Source of the DNA: Corydoras sp. C115
Taxonomy: Eukaryota; Chordata; Actinopteri; Siluriformes; Callichthyidae
Length of the DNA stretch: 64,000 nucleotides
Assembly (NCBI GenBank): GCA_019802505.1
Contig: JAFMOC010000007.1
Coordinates: 9,660,001-9,724,000, forward strand
Reading direction: 5' to 3'
The notes under the pieces are model-generated. The model saw nothing but the letters and a program-made list of their open reading frames with translations, did no database searches and was not told the DNA's origin. Every line of letters starts with the position of its first letter. The first letter of the stretch is position 1. The position numbers and the translations under genes are program-made. Shown piece after piece: positions 1 through 23,320 of this stretch.

Positions 1-59
1 GTTCTGGTCCTTTATGCAGAACTGCTGTGAGACTGTACATGAACAGAGCTTTTTGTTAA

Positions 60-620
60 AATTTATTAAGTTGATTGATTGATTGATTGATTGATAATGC
101 TTTGTGAAATCAAAGACCTGAAATTTGTCTTGCATAAAAACAGTAGCTCAATTGGAACACATTAAACACCACAACACATAACGACCATTATATAAACCAT
201 ACAGCCCATAATTTACTTTCATAATAACACATTTGTTTGTTATGGATTAAGCTTCTTGTTTAATTTAGGGATTGACTAATGTACAATACAATGATTCGTT
301 CATACATTTTTAAACCGTGAAACACTATAGCGTTGTCCAGATGGAAGAGGTATATATATTTATTGTTCAAAACATGATTAGTATTAGAAATTATATTTTT
401 AGCCAGATTTAATGTATTGTTATAATAGGAGGTTTCATAATCAGAATAATCATCTAGAATCACAATCTTTAAACATATGTTAAATAAGTGTTTCAATTCA
501 GATTTTACAGATGATGGCAAGCAGCTGTACAACACAACATTAATGTCTACAAAAAAGTCTGTTAAAACATATACAAGATAATTCTGAAAGGGATATAAAG
601 ATTTAAAATTAAAATTTTAG
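60..620 (-). mobile_element. Possible non-LTR retrotransposon 3' end (decayed)
   Basis: On the minus strand an open frame runs from about 600 down to a stop at 260, containing FFVDINVVLYSCLPSS and LNLAKNIISN. A UTR-like stretch then ends in an (ATCA)n tail at 71-96. A tail of short tandem repeats after an ORF fits a 5'-truncated LINE. I do not recognise the protein family with confidence; a chance ORF is possible. Confidence 0.3.
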
Positions 621-900
621 TAGATAATGTGCTTGAAAATAGACTTAAAATAGTTTAATATATGGCAATATGCAGGCGTAGTGGGACATCTGTCCTGCTT
701 GCTGAGAAACCCTGGTAGCTAGCTTCCTTTTACCCTTTTAAAAATATTTGACACCGTGTTTGCTCTTTATTGCTTTATTACTCCTGTGCATGGTTATGCT
801 ATTTAGATTTTATAATGCGGTTTCAGTTTTTATAATGTTATAATCTAATATGCAAAGAAGAATTGGGTAATTTAAGGTTATTTTGGTGTTGGTTGGGTTT

Positions 901-906
<6 letters not shown>

Positions 907-962
<56 letters not shown>
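907..962. repeat. (GT)n microsatellite
   Basis: About 28 uninterrupted GT units; likely polymorphic. Confidence 0.97.
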
Positions 963-964
<2 letters not shown>

Positions 965-1669
965 TGTACAGTATAAAGAAGTTTTTATGCTAGTCTGATT
1001 ATTTCAAAGAGTTGTCATGGGCAACTGCTGCTTCTAATAATGGACTTTAAAGGAGTCATTTATCCAAAGTGAATCTTATACTCTTTTACTTCCCTGTCCA
1101 CTATAAATTATCTTTTTTTTTGCTGTTATTTGTATAAATAAATGGTTAGCACATCAGTTGAAAAACATGGATTCAATGTATGACAATTTCAATGTTCTAT
1201 ATTGACACTATATATCCCTATATAGTGTCTTTTGTGACTGAATGTATGCCCAACAATGTATCGGCATTTTGTCCTGGGTGTATGCTGGGTGACTATGAAA
1301 AACATTCCAAAACCAATAGTATCCTCAACTGTATGTAATTGTTGTAAACATGTTGTTTAAATGTGTGATTCTTAATTAATTGTAAACATAAGGAAAATAC
1401 ATTTTTGGTACTATTATGTACCAAAATATAATATATAATGTAACTGTACTATAATGGGCTAGATGGGAGGAAAAATGGGATAGTAGTAAAAATCTTCTAA
1501 GAAAAGTACATCTAGAGAAGAGTAGAGAAAGAAGCACAGAGGTGGATTATATCAGCAGGATTATGTCTGTGCTGGAAAATAAATAAATAAATGAGTTTGG
1601 AATCGAAGGGAATCAAATGGCGAAGAGTAAAGTAACAAGACTGTGACATTCAAAAAACAACAGAAAAAA

Positions 1670-2330
1670 TAGTTATATAGTAATAGATTAACTAGGAAGG
1701 TTCTAGGTGTTTCATCTGGACAGAGTAAGAAAAAAACATGGTTGAATGAAGAAGTACAGGAAAGTTTAAAGAGTAAGATGTTAATGTTAAAGAACTGGGA
1801 TATCAAGGGACAAAAAGAGAAAAAAAAGTAAAAATTTAATAAAAGATATTTATTGATTGGCAAGAAAGAGGCAAAGAGCAGGAAAGGATAATTAGCTGGT
1901 TAGAATTATAAAGGGTGCAGATGTAAATGTTGTCAAACGATGAGGATTTGCTGAAAATGTTAAAATTGCTAATAGAACATAAGAGAGGAAAAAGGTTTGG
2001 CTGATGCAAAAATAGTGAACCAGGGAGTACCAGGTGAAGGAGGAATTAAGGACAAGTATAAAGCTATGAAGCAATGTACAGTATGTAGCTTGTTTAGCAA
2101 AATGTAACACTTTAAGATGGTTCAAGTGGTAAAGAAGCATAATGGTCCAGATTTACAGGAATGATGGTAATGTGTAGAGAAGAAATTGATCAGCCACAGC
2201 ATCAAGATCTTAGAAAGAGTAGTGGAAGCGAGATTTAGAAGAAAAAAAAAAACCCACTGATGGAGAGGTAATGGGAAGACCAGGGGCTGTGTTTGAAGAG
2301 CTAGAGGGTCTTTGCGCATTCAAAAGCACA
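1670..2330 (+). pseudogene. Decayed endonuclease-reverse transcriptase of a non-LTR retrotransposon
   Basis: Read in shifting plus-strand frames, this stretch gives KVLGVSSGQSKKKTWLNEEV, then QESLKSKMLMLKNWDIKG, and later LISHSIKILERVVEARFRR. These match the order of conserved segments between the endonuclease and the reverse-transcriptase palm of RTE/L2-like elements common in fish. Stops and frameshifts are frequent, so the copy is dead. The long minus-strand ORFs here are shadows. Confidence 0.65.
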
Positions 2331-2460
2331 CTTTTAAAGACAAAACTTCTAAAAAAGAATTTCTTGTTGTTTTAGCAGGGCATCAAGTTTGATTGTTGCC
2401 ATGAAAAGTTCACAGCTAATTTCATTACTCCAAATCCAAAATAATAATGTAATGTATATT

Positions 2461-2552
2461 GAGGGGAGTAAATGCATATTCCACACTAACTGTCAAACCC
2501 AGGACCTTTTTGCTTTAAGACAAACAGTGCAACCCACTAAGCCACTGTGTAT
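2461..2552 (-). repeat. Very old SINE-like fragment
   Basis: Ends in 'cccactaagccactgtg', the reverse complement of the 5' end of the tRNA-derived SINE listed below. The rest is too diverged to align by eye. Confidence 0.3.
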
Positions 2553-2795
2553 TTGTCACCGATAGATAAGGTGTTTAACATCTAATGTAATACTGATCAA
2601 TCAAATAATTCCTTGTCAGTGATCTTTCGTTAAAACTATTTTACAGTGATTTACATACATAAAAACAGACAAAAAAAGCAATCTATATATTTAATGTACT
2701 ATTAAAAAAATGCCAGTTAATAAAAAATATGGACGCTAAGTAATGCTTAACAGAGTAACTTGAAAAGCTTAAAAGTTTGTATGTGTGTGCTACAG

Positions 2796-13826
<11,031 letters not shown>

Positions 13827-13934
13827 CTGTGTACTAAATATTTACTCATTAGGTCTGGTCAGGTTAAAGAGTAAAGTAAGAAAATGTATTTGCATTTTTG
13901 TAAATATATTAAATTATAATAATATTTGAATAAA
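13827..13934 (+). other. gabrb1: gabrb1 proximal 3' UTR with poly(A) signal
   Basis: AT-rich sequence after the stop codon. A canonical AATAAA lies at 13929-13934, about 100 nt downstream. A longer 3' UTR using a later signal cannot be excluded, but a Tc1 element starts only 70 nt further on. Confidence 0.5.
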
Positions 13935-14004
13935 TACAGTGGAAAGCAAAGGTTTTAGGCACTTAACTGCATATTAGTATGAATCTTTCACATACATAAA
14001 TAGT

Positions 14005-15474
14005 TTACAGTGGGTACAGAAATTATTCTTTACATTTTTCTCTTTATTTCATTGCAGTCATTTGCTAAAATTAAAAAAGTTTTGTTCTCATTAATGTACA
14101 CTCAGCACCCCATCTTGACAGATGGGGTACTGCTTTGCAACTTTATTAAAAAAATATCACAGTTCATAAGTATTCAGATCCTTTGCTCAGTATTGAGTAG
14201 AAGCACCCTTATGAGCTAGTACAGCCATGAGTTTTCTTAGGAATGATGAAGTTTTTCACATCTGGAATTTCTTCCTTGCAGATCCTCACCAGTTCTGTCA
14301 GGTTGGATAGTGAACATTGGTGGACAGCCATTTTCAGGTTTCTCCAAAAATGCTCAATGGGGTTTAGATCAGGACTCTGGCTGGGCCAGTCAAGAATGGT
14401 CACAGAGTTTTCCCGAAGCCACTCCTTTGTTATTTTAGCTGTGTGCTTAGAGTCATTGTCTTGTTGGAAGTTGAACCTTCGGACCAGTCTGAGGGCCCAA
14501 GCAATATGGAAGAGGTTGTTTTGATCAGGTGATGAGCGGTGCCTGATTTTCTCTACACATACCGCTTAGAATTAACGCCAAAAAGTTCAATCTTCATCAT
14601 CAGACCAGATAATTTTATTTGTCATAGTCTGGGAGTCCTTCATATGTTTTTTTTTTAGCAAACTATCCAGGCTTTCATATGTCTTGCACAGAAGAGAGGC
14701 TTTCATTTGGCCACTCTGCCATAAAGCTCCAACTGGTGAAGGGTTGCAGTGATAGTTGAATTTGTGGACCTTCCTCCCATCTCCTTACTGCGTCTCTGGA
14801 ACTCAGTTACAGTGATATTTGGGTTCTTCTTTACCTCACTAAGGCTCCTCTCTCATGATTGCTCAATTTGGCTGGATGGTCAGGTCTAGTAAGAGTTCTG
14901 GTTGTTCCAAACTTCCTCCATTTAAGGATTATGGAGGCCACTGTGCTCTTAGGAACCTTAAGTGCTTCTTTTGTAACATTTTGTCCAAATGTTGTCTCAT
15001 ATTAACTGTGCCTTGCCACAATTCTGTCTCTGAGCTCCTTGGGCAGTTCCTTTGACCATATGATTCTCATTTGCTCTAATATGTGCTGTAAGGTCTTATA
15101 TTTACAGGTGTGTGCCTTACCTAATCAAGTCCAATCAGTTTAATTAAACACAGTTGGAATCCAATAAACAAGGTGAACCATCTCAAGGAGGATCAAAAAG
15201 AAATGGACAGCATGTGAGTTAAATATGAGTGTCACAGCAAGGATCTGAATACTGAATATATAATATCTGAATATTTCAGTTTTTCTTTTTTTAAAAATTT
15301 GTAACAAAAAAAAAAAAGATCTATGATTTTTTTCTATGATTTTTTTTTTCGTCAAGATGCTGAGTGTACATTAATGAGAAATTAAATGAACTTTTTCGAT
15401 TTTAGCAAATGGCTGCAATAAAACAAAGAGTGAAACATTTAAAGTGGTCTGAATAATTTCCGTAACCTACTGTA
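14005..15474 (-). mobile_element. Tc1-like transposon, dead copy B, internally deleted
   Basis: Ends tacagtgggtacagaaatta and its inverse at 15445-15474. Transposase remnants read on the minus strand, for example DWPSQSPDLNPIEHFWRNLK. The catalytic middle is largely missing around 14520-14580. A different family from copy A. Confidence 0.9.
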
Positions 15475-15583
15475 TGTTAATACACTTTGTAATTTAATAT
15501 TTGACAGTTCATTGTCTCACAGCAACTACCTCCTGTTTCATTAAGGAAATCCTTGGGTCTTTTTTGCTTGGGGTTTGCACATG

Positions 15584-16590
15584 TCAAGTCAAGTCAAGTA
15601 ATTTATTTATATAGCGCTTTTTACAACAGTACATTGTCACAAAGCAGCTTTACAGAATGAAAGGCCTTTAAACCCCCAAAGAGCAAGCCGAAGCGACAGT
15701 GGCAAGAAAAAACTCCCTTTTATGTTGTTATTTAAGGAAGAAACCTTGGGAGGACCAAGACTCAGTGGGGGACTCATCCTCCTTGAGCGGCCGGGCAGCA
15801 ACAACAGTGAGAACAGTCATGTCCAGATACTAAACAAATGGAAAAACTAACAACTAGAAAACTATATGTGAGTCCATTAGGGGGCGTCCTGCAGGACCGC
15901 CTTGTCAGGTTCCATCCAGTATTCGTAAGCAGAGCCATGGACCTCCAGGAAGCCGGGGGACACCTCAAAAGAAACAGACAAAGGAAGGGAGTTAGAGCTA
16001 ATAATAAAGCACGGCATTTAATTAATAATTAATTAATTGACACAGTGCAGCATGTGACTCCGGCATCACTGACTAGAGCAGCATAACTAAAAGAGGCAGA
16101 TACTGCAGACTCTACATAGTTGAGATGGCGCCCCGGAACAGCATCATTCCAGCGCCACACCCCCCCCATTAATGATGAGGTGGGTGAAGAGGTGAAACGA
16201 CAGCATACACTGATCAGAGATTACCCCCCCAACACAGCCAAGTCTGAGATCTACATCTTTATCTACAGGGGATTAGTTAAATGCAAGATTAAATAAATGT
16301 GTTTTTAATTTATTTTTAAAGATTAATAGTGATTCAGAATCACGAACAGTAACTGGAAGGCTATTCCAGAGTTGAGGAGCCTTGTGGGAGAACGCTCTTC
16401 CACCAGCAGTAATTTTATTTATTCTAGGAGCTAAGAGTAGACCAGCACCTTGAGATCGGAGCTCACGTGTCGGCTGGTACAATTGAATCAGCTCACTCAG
16501 ATACTGTGGAGCCTGGTTATGTAAAATTTTATATGTTATTAATAAAATTTTGTACTCGATACGAAACTTAACTGGTAGCCAGTGCATACA
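15584..16590 (-). mobile_element. L2/Rex-like non-LTR retrotransposon, 5'-truncated
   Basis: A minus-strand ORF from 16587 to 16273 encodes HWLPVKFRIEYKILLITYKI through WNSLPVTVR to LKTHLF, the C-terminal end of an L2-type reverse transcriptase polyprotein. A 3' UTR of about 680 bp follows, containing the teleost module 'ttgccactgtcgcttcggct'. It ends 'gcgctatataaataaatta' with a (CTTGA)n tail at 15584-15600. The ORF is intact only for this last part. Confidence 0.8.
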
Positions 16591-17287
16591 TAATTTGGAT
16601 GAATTGCAAATCCTACATTGCTACTCTGAATGTGCAAGTGTGAATGCATTTGCATGTCTGTACTCTTATGGATTATCAGCCTGTTATAGTTAACAAACTT
16701 TCACTCAATAAGCACCTCTTGTGAACTTATTTTAGATTAATGGGTTTGATGATTAAATCTAGAACCTATAGCACTATCTGTTTAAAAACTTCTTTGCAGT
16801 GCTGTTTCTAGGGACTGTTCAGGTAGTTTATGTTTCAAAACTTCAACTTGACACAGTTACAGAATTCAGGACTTTGCTATTTCTGTTGCAGATCTACTTT
16901 GTTCCTTTTCATTGCAGGTAGTTATTTCTGTCTTTGGTCACCTGCAGAATAAATCAGGAACTTTATTACATGAAAAGAACCACAAAACTGCCTAAAACTT
17001 TTGCATAGTACTGTAAGTCAGATCAATTAAATGTGCCAATATTTTAAAATGATCGACTTTGTTAAAAAATAAATAAATTAAAAAAAAACATTTGGGGTTT
17101 TAAAAACAAGAATCTGTCATTTGTATATTTTCTTAAATCAGACTGCCAGATGTACAAAGAAAATACGAATTGGGCTAATGATTTAACACTGTAAATGTCA
17201 TGATGTCATGACTGATTTTGTATGAAACCAAAGATAAACATGCTAAACTGTGACTAAATCAAAATATATGCTAAAATATTTAAAGAC

Positions 17288-17636
17288 ATGGGTGGCACGG
17301 TGGCTTAGTGGTTAGCACGTTCGCCTCTTAGCACTAGGGATTCCCGGTTCGAATCCCCATCTGGGTGGAGTTTCCATGTTCACCCTGTGTCCGTGTGGGT
17401 TTCCTCCGGGTTCTCCGGTTTCCTCTCACAGTCCAAAAACATGGAGCAAGTCAGTTGAGTTCTCCAAATTGCCCCCTATAGAGTGTGTTTTTGTGAGTGA
17501 GTGTGTGCCCAGCGATAGATTGGCGCCCTGTCCTGGGTGTGTCTGCCCAGCGCCCGAGACGTTCTCCCCTGGATGGGCATGGGAAACCCCACCGCAACTC
17601 TAATAGAGGATAAAGCGGGAGATAATGAATGAATGA
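17288..17636 (+). mobile_element. SINE copy, near full length
   Basis: Intact A and B boxes and an (AATG)n tail. Flanks share aatatttaaag on both sides. Confidence 0.92.
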
Positions 17637-18299
17637 ATTATAATATTTAAAGTCTGTAAAATATTTACTTATTACTTAAAAATGTAATTAAAAAAATGAA
17701 AAGGATACTTTATGTAAACAGCTAAAATCTTTACAATGGTATTAAAAAAATGCTATATTGATTTTTCAAAAATTGGGAAAAATAATAACTTTAATATGAA
17801 TAATTGAACAACCTATTTCTTTACTTTGGAGTAGTTTGACTCCATCATAAAATTGTAAGTAATTGTAAGTAAAATAATTTGATGTAAATAATCAATTTAA
17901 TTAATGCAATTAAGTAATGCAATGGTCTAATTATCTAAATGTTTTAATAATAATATTTTTTAATTCTTACGTTGAATAATTAGGTATTTAAAATTCCATT
18001 AAGTTACTTTTACATTAACTCATATTTTTCATGGTGTCCCACAAAATTATGGGTCAACACTTTACATAAAAAAGTCATCAATAATTTGTATTATTTAAAA
18101 ACATTTGATAAAGTCATAGATTAAAAAAATATTATTTAAAATAAATTAATTAAATCTAGTCAAAAAATGACTATGATAATGAAAATAGTTGTACCCTACT
18201 TCATTGTATAATTTTTTAAATCTTATATGCTTCTGTGTCTAAAAATATAGAATTAGATTCGTTCAACTCTGAAATTAAATAGGATACTATGATACATGG

Positions 18300-18775
18300 A
18301 AATCTTTTTTGGGACCTACATATTACATTAACAGGAGCTTTTATTCTAAGTTGGTCCACTTTTTGCAGCTATAACAGTTTTCACTCCTCTGAGAATTCTG
18401 TCTATAAGATTTAGGATTTTGTCTGTGGAAACTGGTGCCCATTTATCACTGAGCACTGATGTTCTATGAGAGGGCCTGGCTCACAATCTCTGTTCTAATT
18501 CACATCAAAGGTATTTGACATGGTTGAGGTCAGTCAAGTTCTTCCACAACAAAAATTCACCCAACACTGATTTCATGGACCTCACTTTGTGCACTGAGGC
18601 ACAATCATTTTGAAACAGATAATGATCTTTCCCAAATTGTTTTGATAGTTATACACTGGTCTGAGATTCATGGATGGGTGCTTGATGTTATACATCTGTG
18701 ACAATGAAACTGAATCAAACACTGGAATTTGGTAATTAAGATGCATGTCTTAATACCTTTGTCCATATTGTGTAA
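18300..18775 (-). mobile_element. Tc1-like relic C, heavily deleted
   Basis: Contains 'tttttgcagctataacag', 'agggcctggctcacaatctc' and 'gatgggtgcttgatgttata', in the order of a minus-strand Tc1 family frequent in fish. Most of the transposase is lost. Confidence 0.6.
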
Positions 18776-19207
18776 GTCATGACCTCAGTGTGTAAATCAC
18801 ATTATGTGTATGTGTACCTGTTTTTGAAACATATTTGATCTTGCAAATGTTTTAAGAACCCAGTAACAGTAAAAAGCCATTTTACCATAATTAGAAAAGA
18901 TAAATTTGATTTAAATTAATCATAGATAAATATAATTTTTAACGAAATTAAAATAAATGTATATAAAATGTCCCAACTGAAAACGGCATAATTTTTAGAC
19001 GAGTTCTGCATGTTTTGTTTTGTTTTGTTTTTTGTTGTTTTTTTGCTTTGCTTTGGGGATAACAAATTGGGCCCCATATGAAGCTGGGGAATCATATTGC
19101 CCCAACCCCACCTGACATCTAAACCTTGGCCCTAGACAACAGTAGTACCCTTTGGTAAAAGGAATAAGACTTACAAAAAAAATAATAATAATATAAATTC
19201 AATGTGA

Positions 19208-20830
19208 TACAGTTGTGATCAAATTTATTCAACCCCCACTGAAATAAAGTGTTTTGGCCAGTTTGACATTGATTTGGATCATTTCAGTCATCTTATTTAC
19301 AATTATATCAAAGAGGCACTTATAAATTAGACAAATATAACATAATATTTATGATGGAATAACCACAAATGTCTTTACTGTGCTCACATCATTATCAGTT
19401 TTATTCAACCCCCTAGTGACATTATTTTTTAGTACTTAGTACAACATCCTTTTCCAGTTATGACAGCTTTCAAGCGTGAAGCATAGCTTGACACAAGTGT
19501 CTTGTAAGATACCTATGGGTATCTTAGCCCATTCTTCATGGGCAAAAGCCTCCAGTTCAGTCACATTCTTAGGCTTGCGCACTGCAACTGCCTTCTTTAG
19601 GTCCCACCAGAGGTTCTCAATTGGATTTAAGTCTGGTGATTGCGATGGCCACTCTAGAATGTTCCAGCCTTTCATGTTCAACCATGCTCTAGTGGACTTG
19701 GATGTGTGCTTCGGATCATTGTCCTGTTGGAAGGTCCAACGTCTCCCAAGCCGCAGGTTTGTGACTGACTCCATCACATTTTCCTCCAAGATCTCCTGGT
19801 ACTGAAGGGAATTCATGGTACCCTGCACACGTTGAAGCTTTCCTGTACCATTAGAAGCAAAACAGCCCCAAAGCATAATTGACCCCCCGCCATGCTTCAC
19901 AGTAGGCAAGGTGTTCTTTTGTTCATAAGCCTGGTTCTTCCTCCTCCAAACATAGCGCTGGTCCATTGTCCCAAACAGTTCTAATTTAGTTTCATCTGAC
20001 CACAGTACACTGTCCCAAAACCTTTGTGGCTTGTCCACATGACTTTTGGCATACTGCAGTCGACTCTTCTTGTTCTTTGGAGTCAGCAAGGGGGTGCGCC
20101 TGGGAGTTCTGGCATGGAGGTCTTCGTTATGCAGTGCGCGCCTTATTGTCTGAGCTGAAACTTCAGTGCCCACATCTGACAGGTCTTTTTTCAGTTCCTT
20201 AGCAGTCACGCGGGGATTTTTCTCCACATTACGCTTCAGGTAGCGCACAGCAGTCGCGGTCAGGATCTTCTTTCTGCCACGACCAGGTAACGTTTCCACT
20301 GTGCCCTTTAACTTGAACTTGCGAATGATACTTCCGATAGTGTCTCTTGGAATATTTAACAACTTCGCAATCTTTTTATATCCATTGCCATTCTTGTGAA
20401 GAGCAATAACCTCTTCTCTTGTCTTCTGGGACCATTCTCTTGCCTTCACCATGCTTGTAAACACACCAGTAGATGTCTAGAAGGAGCTGAGTATCACAGT
20501 CCTTTTAAATCTGCCTAATTGGTGCTTATCATGCTTGATTGCTGCTCATTGACATCCACAGGTGTTTTCAATACCTGATTGAAAACACTGGAATGAACCT
20601 CTGTTCTTATGAGTGGTAGTTGTAAAGGGGTTGAATAATTGTGTCAATGAAGAAATCACAAAAAGGCCATTTAATACTTTATGACAAAAACAATTGATGC
20701 TATCTTAGTTGCATTTAGTTCTTTAACAAGTCCTTGTAAGATTTCATTATGAACACAATTACAAATGTGCACTGAATTCCATAAAACCCTTCGCAGCATT
20801 GGGGGTTGAATAAATTTGATCACAACTGTA
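19208..20830 (-). mobile_element. Tc1-like transposon D, complete with inverted repeats
   Basis: 1623 bp bounded by TACAGTTGTGATCAAATTTA and its exact inverse at 20811-20830. It encloses one transposase ORF on the minus strand. The youngest-looking Tc1 copy in the window. Confidence 0.93.
19436..20464 (-). CDS. Tc1-like transposase (342 codons), C-terminal frameshift
   Basis: Cut-and-paste DDE transposase of element D. The N-terminal paired-like helix-turn-helix region (REWSQKTREEVIALHKNGNG, IAKLLNIPRDTIGSIIRKF) is followed by GRGRKK and a second DNA-binding domain. The catalytic core shows LWSDETK (first Asp), QQDNDPKHT (second Asp) and SPDLNPIENLWW (Glu, D34E spacing). The frame is open over the usual family length. 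However, after about residue 315 (IPIGILQ) the conserved C-terminal block is found in another frame, so about 25 terminal residues are replaced. Activity is therefore doubtful. It is a mobile-element gene, not a host gene. Confidence 0.88.
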   Translation of the reverse strand: MFTSMVKAREWSQKTREEVIALHKNGNGYKKIAKLLNIPRDTIGSIIRKFKLKGTVETLPGRGRKKILTATAVRYLKRNVEKNPRVTAKELKKDLSDVGTEVSAQTIRRALHNEDLHARTPRRTPLLTPKNKKSRLQYAKSHVDKPQRFWDSVLWSDETKLELFGTMDQRYVWRRKNQAYEQKNTLPTVKHGGGSIMLWGCFASNGTGKLQRVQGTMNSLQYQEILEENVMESVTNLRLGRRWTFQQDNDPKHTSKSTRAWLNMKGWNILEWPSQSPDLNPIENLWWDLKKAVAVRKPKNVTELEAFAHEEWAKIPIGILQDTCVKLCFTLESCHNWKRMLY

Positions 20831-21996
20831 GATTCTAGATCAGTATTAACACAGCAATGTGCCACAGTTTGAAAGTTTGAAAATTGTGCTTTTCCAAAAT
20901 TAATTTTGTTTCTTTACTTGAAAAATATGGTAATTGTTTTATTTGTATATTTTTCAGTTAAACTTTAAAAAATAACACATCATAGATTCTTGTTTCATTA
21001 TTTATTTTTCTAAATGACCCAATTTATTTGAAAATGGAGTTGCATAATCTCTATACTAACCAGAAATTAAGGAATTTTTTTTAACGTCAACAGAAAAAAA
21101 ACTGATTTGTAGGACTTCATTTGAGCAGTGTAGTATATTTACTACACACTTTTAAAATACATCTATAGGGCCCAGTGTATTAAACAGATGAACTGTAATA
21201 CAGTTCATTTATTTTACTAACAAATAATACCAAATAGTATTAAGAAAATTGGGTGACGTGGTTAATAAAAAATAAAAAATATATTTTCAGAAATAAATAA
21301 AGGTGTGAAAATAGAACCTGGGAAAAAAATCTTGACAAGCATCTTTATTGATTACTTTGTATAATATCTATTAAAAAACCTCACATTGAAAACACTCTGC
21401 TCCATTATGTATCAGAGTAGATTTTAGCTCAGTGAGAAATGTTATACTGGAGGCAGGTCATTCGCTGTCTTGTTTTTGTGATTTGTAATTTCCTGTCTAA
21501 TTTACATTTAAACATATGTACTGTGATCTACATGGTATCCAGGCTCACCATAAAAACAAATGAGAAATGCAGGTGGGAACAAGTCGATATGTGGTTCCTT
21601 CTTCAGGCTTTGCTTGTGCCTTTAAATCAAAAGAGTGATATTTACCAGATTCAACTAAATGTAAAGTTTAATAAACCTTTTTTAAAAAGAGAATAATATT
21701 AACAAAGCTTTAATGATGAGAAAAGCTATCTTTCAAAATGATTTATATTGTCAAGGCATGCAAATGAGGAGCTTGTAGAACAACATTCCAAAATGTGTCC
21801 AGTATTTGTGAATTTGATTATTGATGACATAAAGGCAGTTGCGCACAGTCATGGACAGCAAATTTGAATTTTAATGGTTTTACATATCAGAAATAATAAC
21901 TAATACAATGATTAATTTATAAAAAAACAACAACTAACTTTTAGCTCTTTAGAGTGTAAAAATTGGGGGAACCTTAGACAGCAACAATACTTGAGA
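20831..21996. other. Intergenic, no recognised feature
   Basis: AT-rich sequence with no ORF of recognisable domain content and no terminal repeats that I can see. Confidence 0.5.
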
Positions 21997-22354
21997 AATT
22001 CATTCATTCATTCATTCATTCATTCATTCATTCTTCCACTTAATCTTTTATTAGGGTTGTGGGGGTTCCCCATGCCCATCCAGGGGAGAACGTTTGGGGC
22101 ACTGGGCAGATAATCCCAGGGCACCAATCTATCACTGGTTAAACTCACGCACACAGACAAACACGTACAAAATTGGGCAATTTAAAGCATTCAGTTTACT
22201 TTGAATCCCTGTTTTTGGACTTTCGAAGAAACTGGAGAATCTGGAGTAAACCCACGCGGACACGGGGGAATATGGAAACTCCACCCAGATTGGGATTCGA
22301 ACCTGAAATCCGCTGAGAGGTGAAGGTGTGAACCACTAAGCCACCGTGCTGCCC
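21997..22354 (-). mobile_element. SINE copy, diverged
   Basis: Reverse orientation; (CATT)n tail at 21997-22033, body with many substitutions, 5' head 'ccactaagccaccgtgctgcc' at the right end. Confidence 0.88.
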
Positions 22355-22471
22355 ACTTCAAAAATGATTTGTTATTATTTGTTATTCAAAAAGTGTTGTT
22401 ATTAATGTCTGTCTATCCAGAATGGAAAATACCTTGTTTGAAAAAACAATTACAACCATTGAATCAAAAAC

Positions 22472-22727
22472 CTTGGTGGTTAGCACGTTCGTCTCTCAGC
22501 ACTAGGGATTCTCGGTTCGAATCCCCATCTGGGTGGAGTTTCCATGTTCTCCCCGTGTCCGCGTGATCCAAAAACATGGATCAAGTCAATTGAGTTCTCC
22601 AAATTGCCCCATATAGAGTGTGTTTGTGTGAGTGAGTGTGTGCCCAGCGATAGATTTGTGCTCTGTCCTTGGTGTATCTGCCCAAAAAGTTCTCCCCTGG
22701 ATGTGCATGGGGAACCCCACCTCATCT
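22472..22727 (+). mobile_element. SINE copy, truncated with internal deletion
   Basis: Lacks the first 15 or so bases. A deletion removes the 'gggtttcctccgggttctcc' section (22563-22566 joins directly to tccaaaaacatgg). Confidence 0.87.
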
Positions 22728-22829
22728 GGTTTGCCTCCTTGGTGATGTGCTTGGGGCATGTTTAATCGGAACTTTAGAATACATTATGGTATACAGTTAC
22801 AGGTGTACATGGTTTGACTTAATGACTGA

Positions 22830-23320
22830 AAGGTGCTCAGGATCTGAGCAAGCCCAAATGTTTACCCCTCCATCACCCTGTTTGACAGCTGGTATGATAT
22901 GCTTTTTTTTCTCCAAGGTGTTTCACAAGTTGTGTAGTTTGTTCAGATGCAACTTGGCAAATTTTATTTGAACTTCAATTTTTTTTAGTTCTTGAGTCAA
23001 GCTTTTAAATTATTTTTCCAGTCATACTGACATAAACTAAAACATTTATTGTGTGCAAAGGCCTAAGACATATGTTAATTGTTTTGCTTGAGTATTGCAC
23101 AGTGACAAAAAGGTGAATATGTGGTGATGTTCATTCTAGCACAACAGTCAGCAATCTTGAATGTTTTCCACTTCTGAATAATCTCCAATTCATCTCCAAT
23201 TGAGATAACAGACTTGTGAAGTGAAAGGTTTGGAAATCTCAAGCAAACTGTCAAAAGTTGTTTTTTTATAGAAGTGATCACACTTGCTAATGATAAATTA
23301 AATTAATGGAGTGTATATGT
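22830..23320 (-). mobile_element. Tc1-like relic E, internally deleted
   Basis: Blocks such as 'tttacccctccatcaccctg', 'gtttgttcagatgcaacttg', 'atgttttccacttctgaata' and 'gaagtgatcacacttgctaa' occur in the order of a minus-strand Tc1 family. Only fragments of the transposase remain. Confidence 0.55.

Noticed and set aside
1561..2319. Consecutive minus-strand ORFs of 65-100 codons
   Set aside because: Shadow frames of a decayed plus-strand reverse transcriptase in A-rich sequence.
1..2795. Search for gabrb1 exons 1-3
   Set aside because: No sequence resembling the signal peptide or the conserved 68-nt exon 3 was seen; they probably lie outside the window, as introns there are long in other vertebrates.
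16273..16587. 104-codon minus-strand ORF as a host gene
   Set aside because: It matches the C-terminal end of L2-like reverse transcriptases and is followed by the element's 3' UTR and tail.
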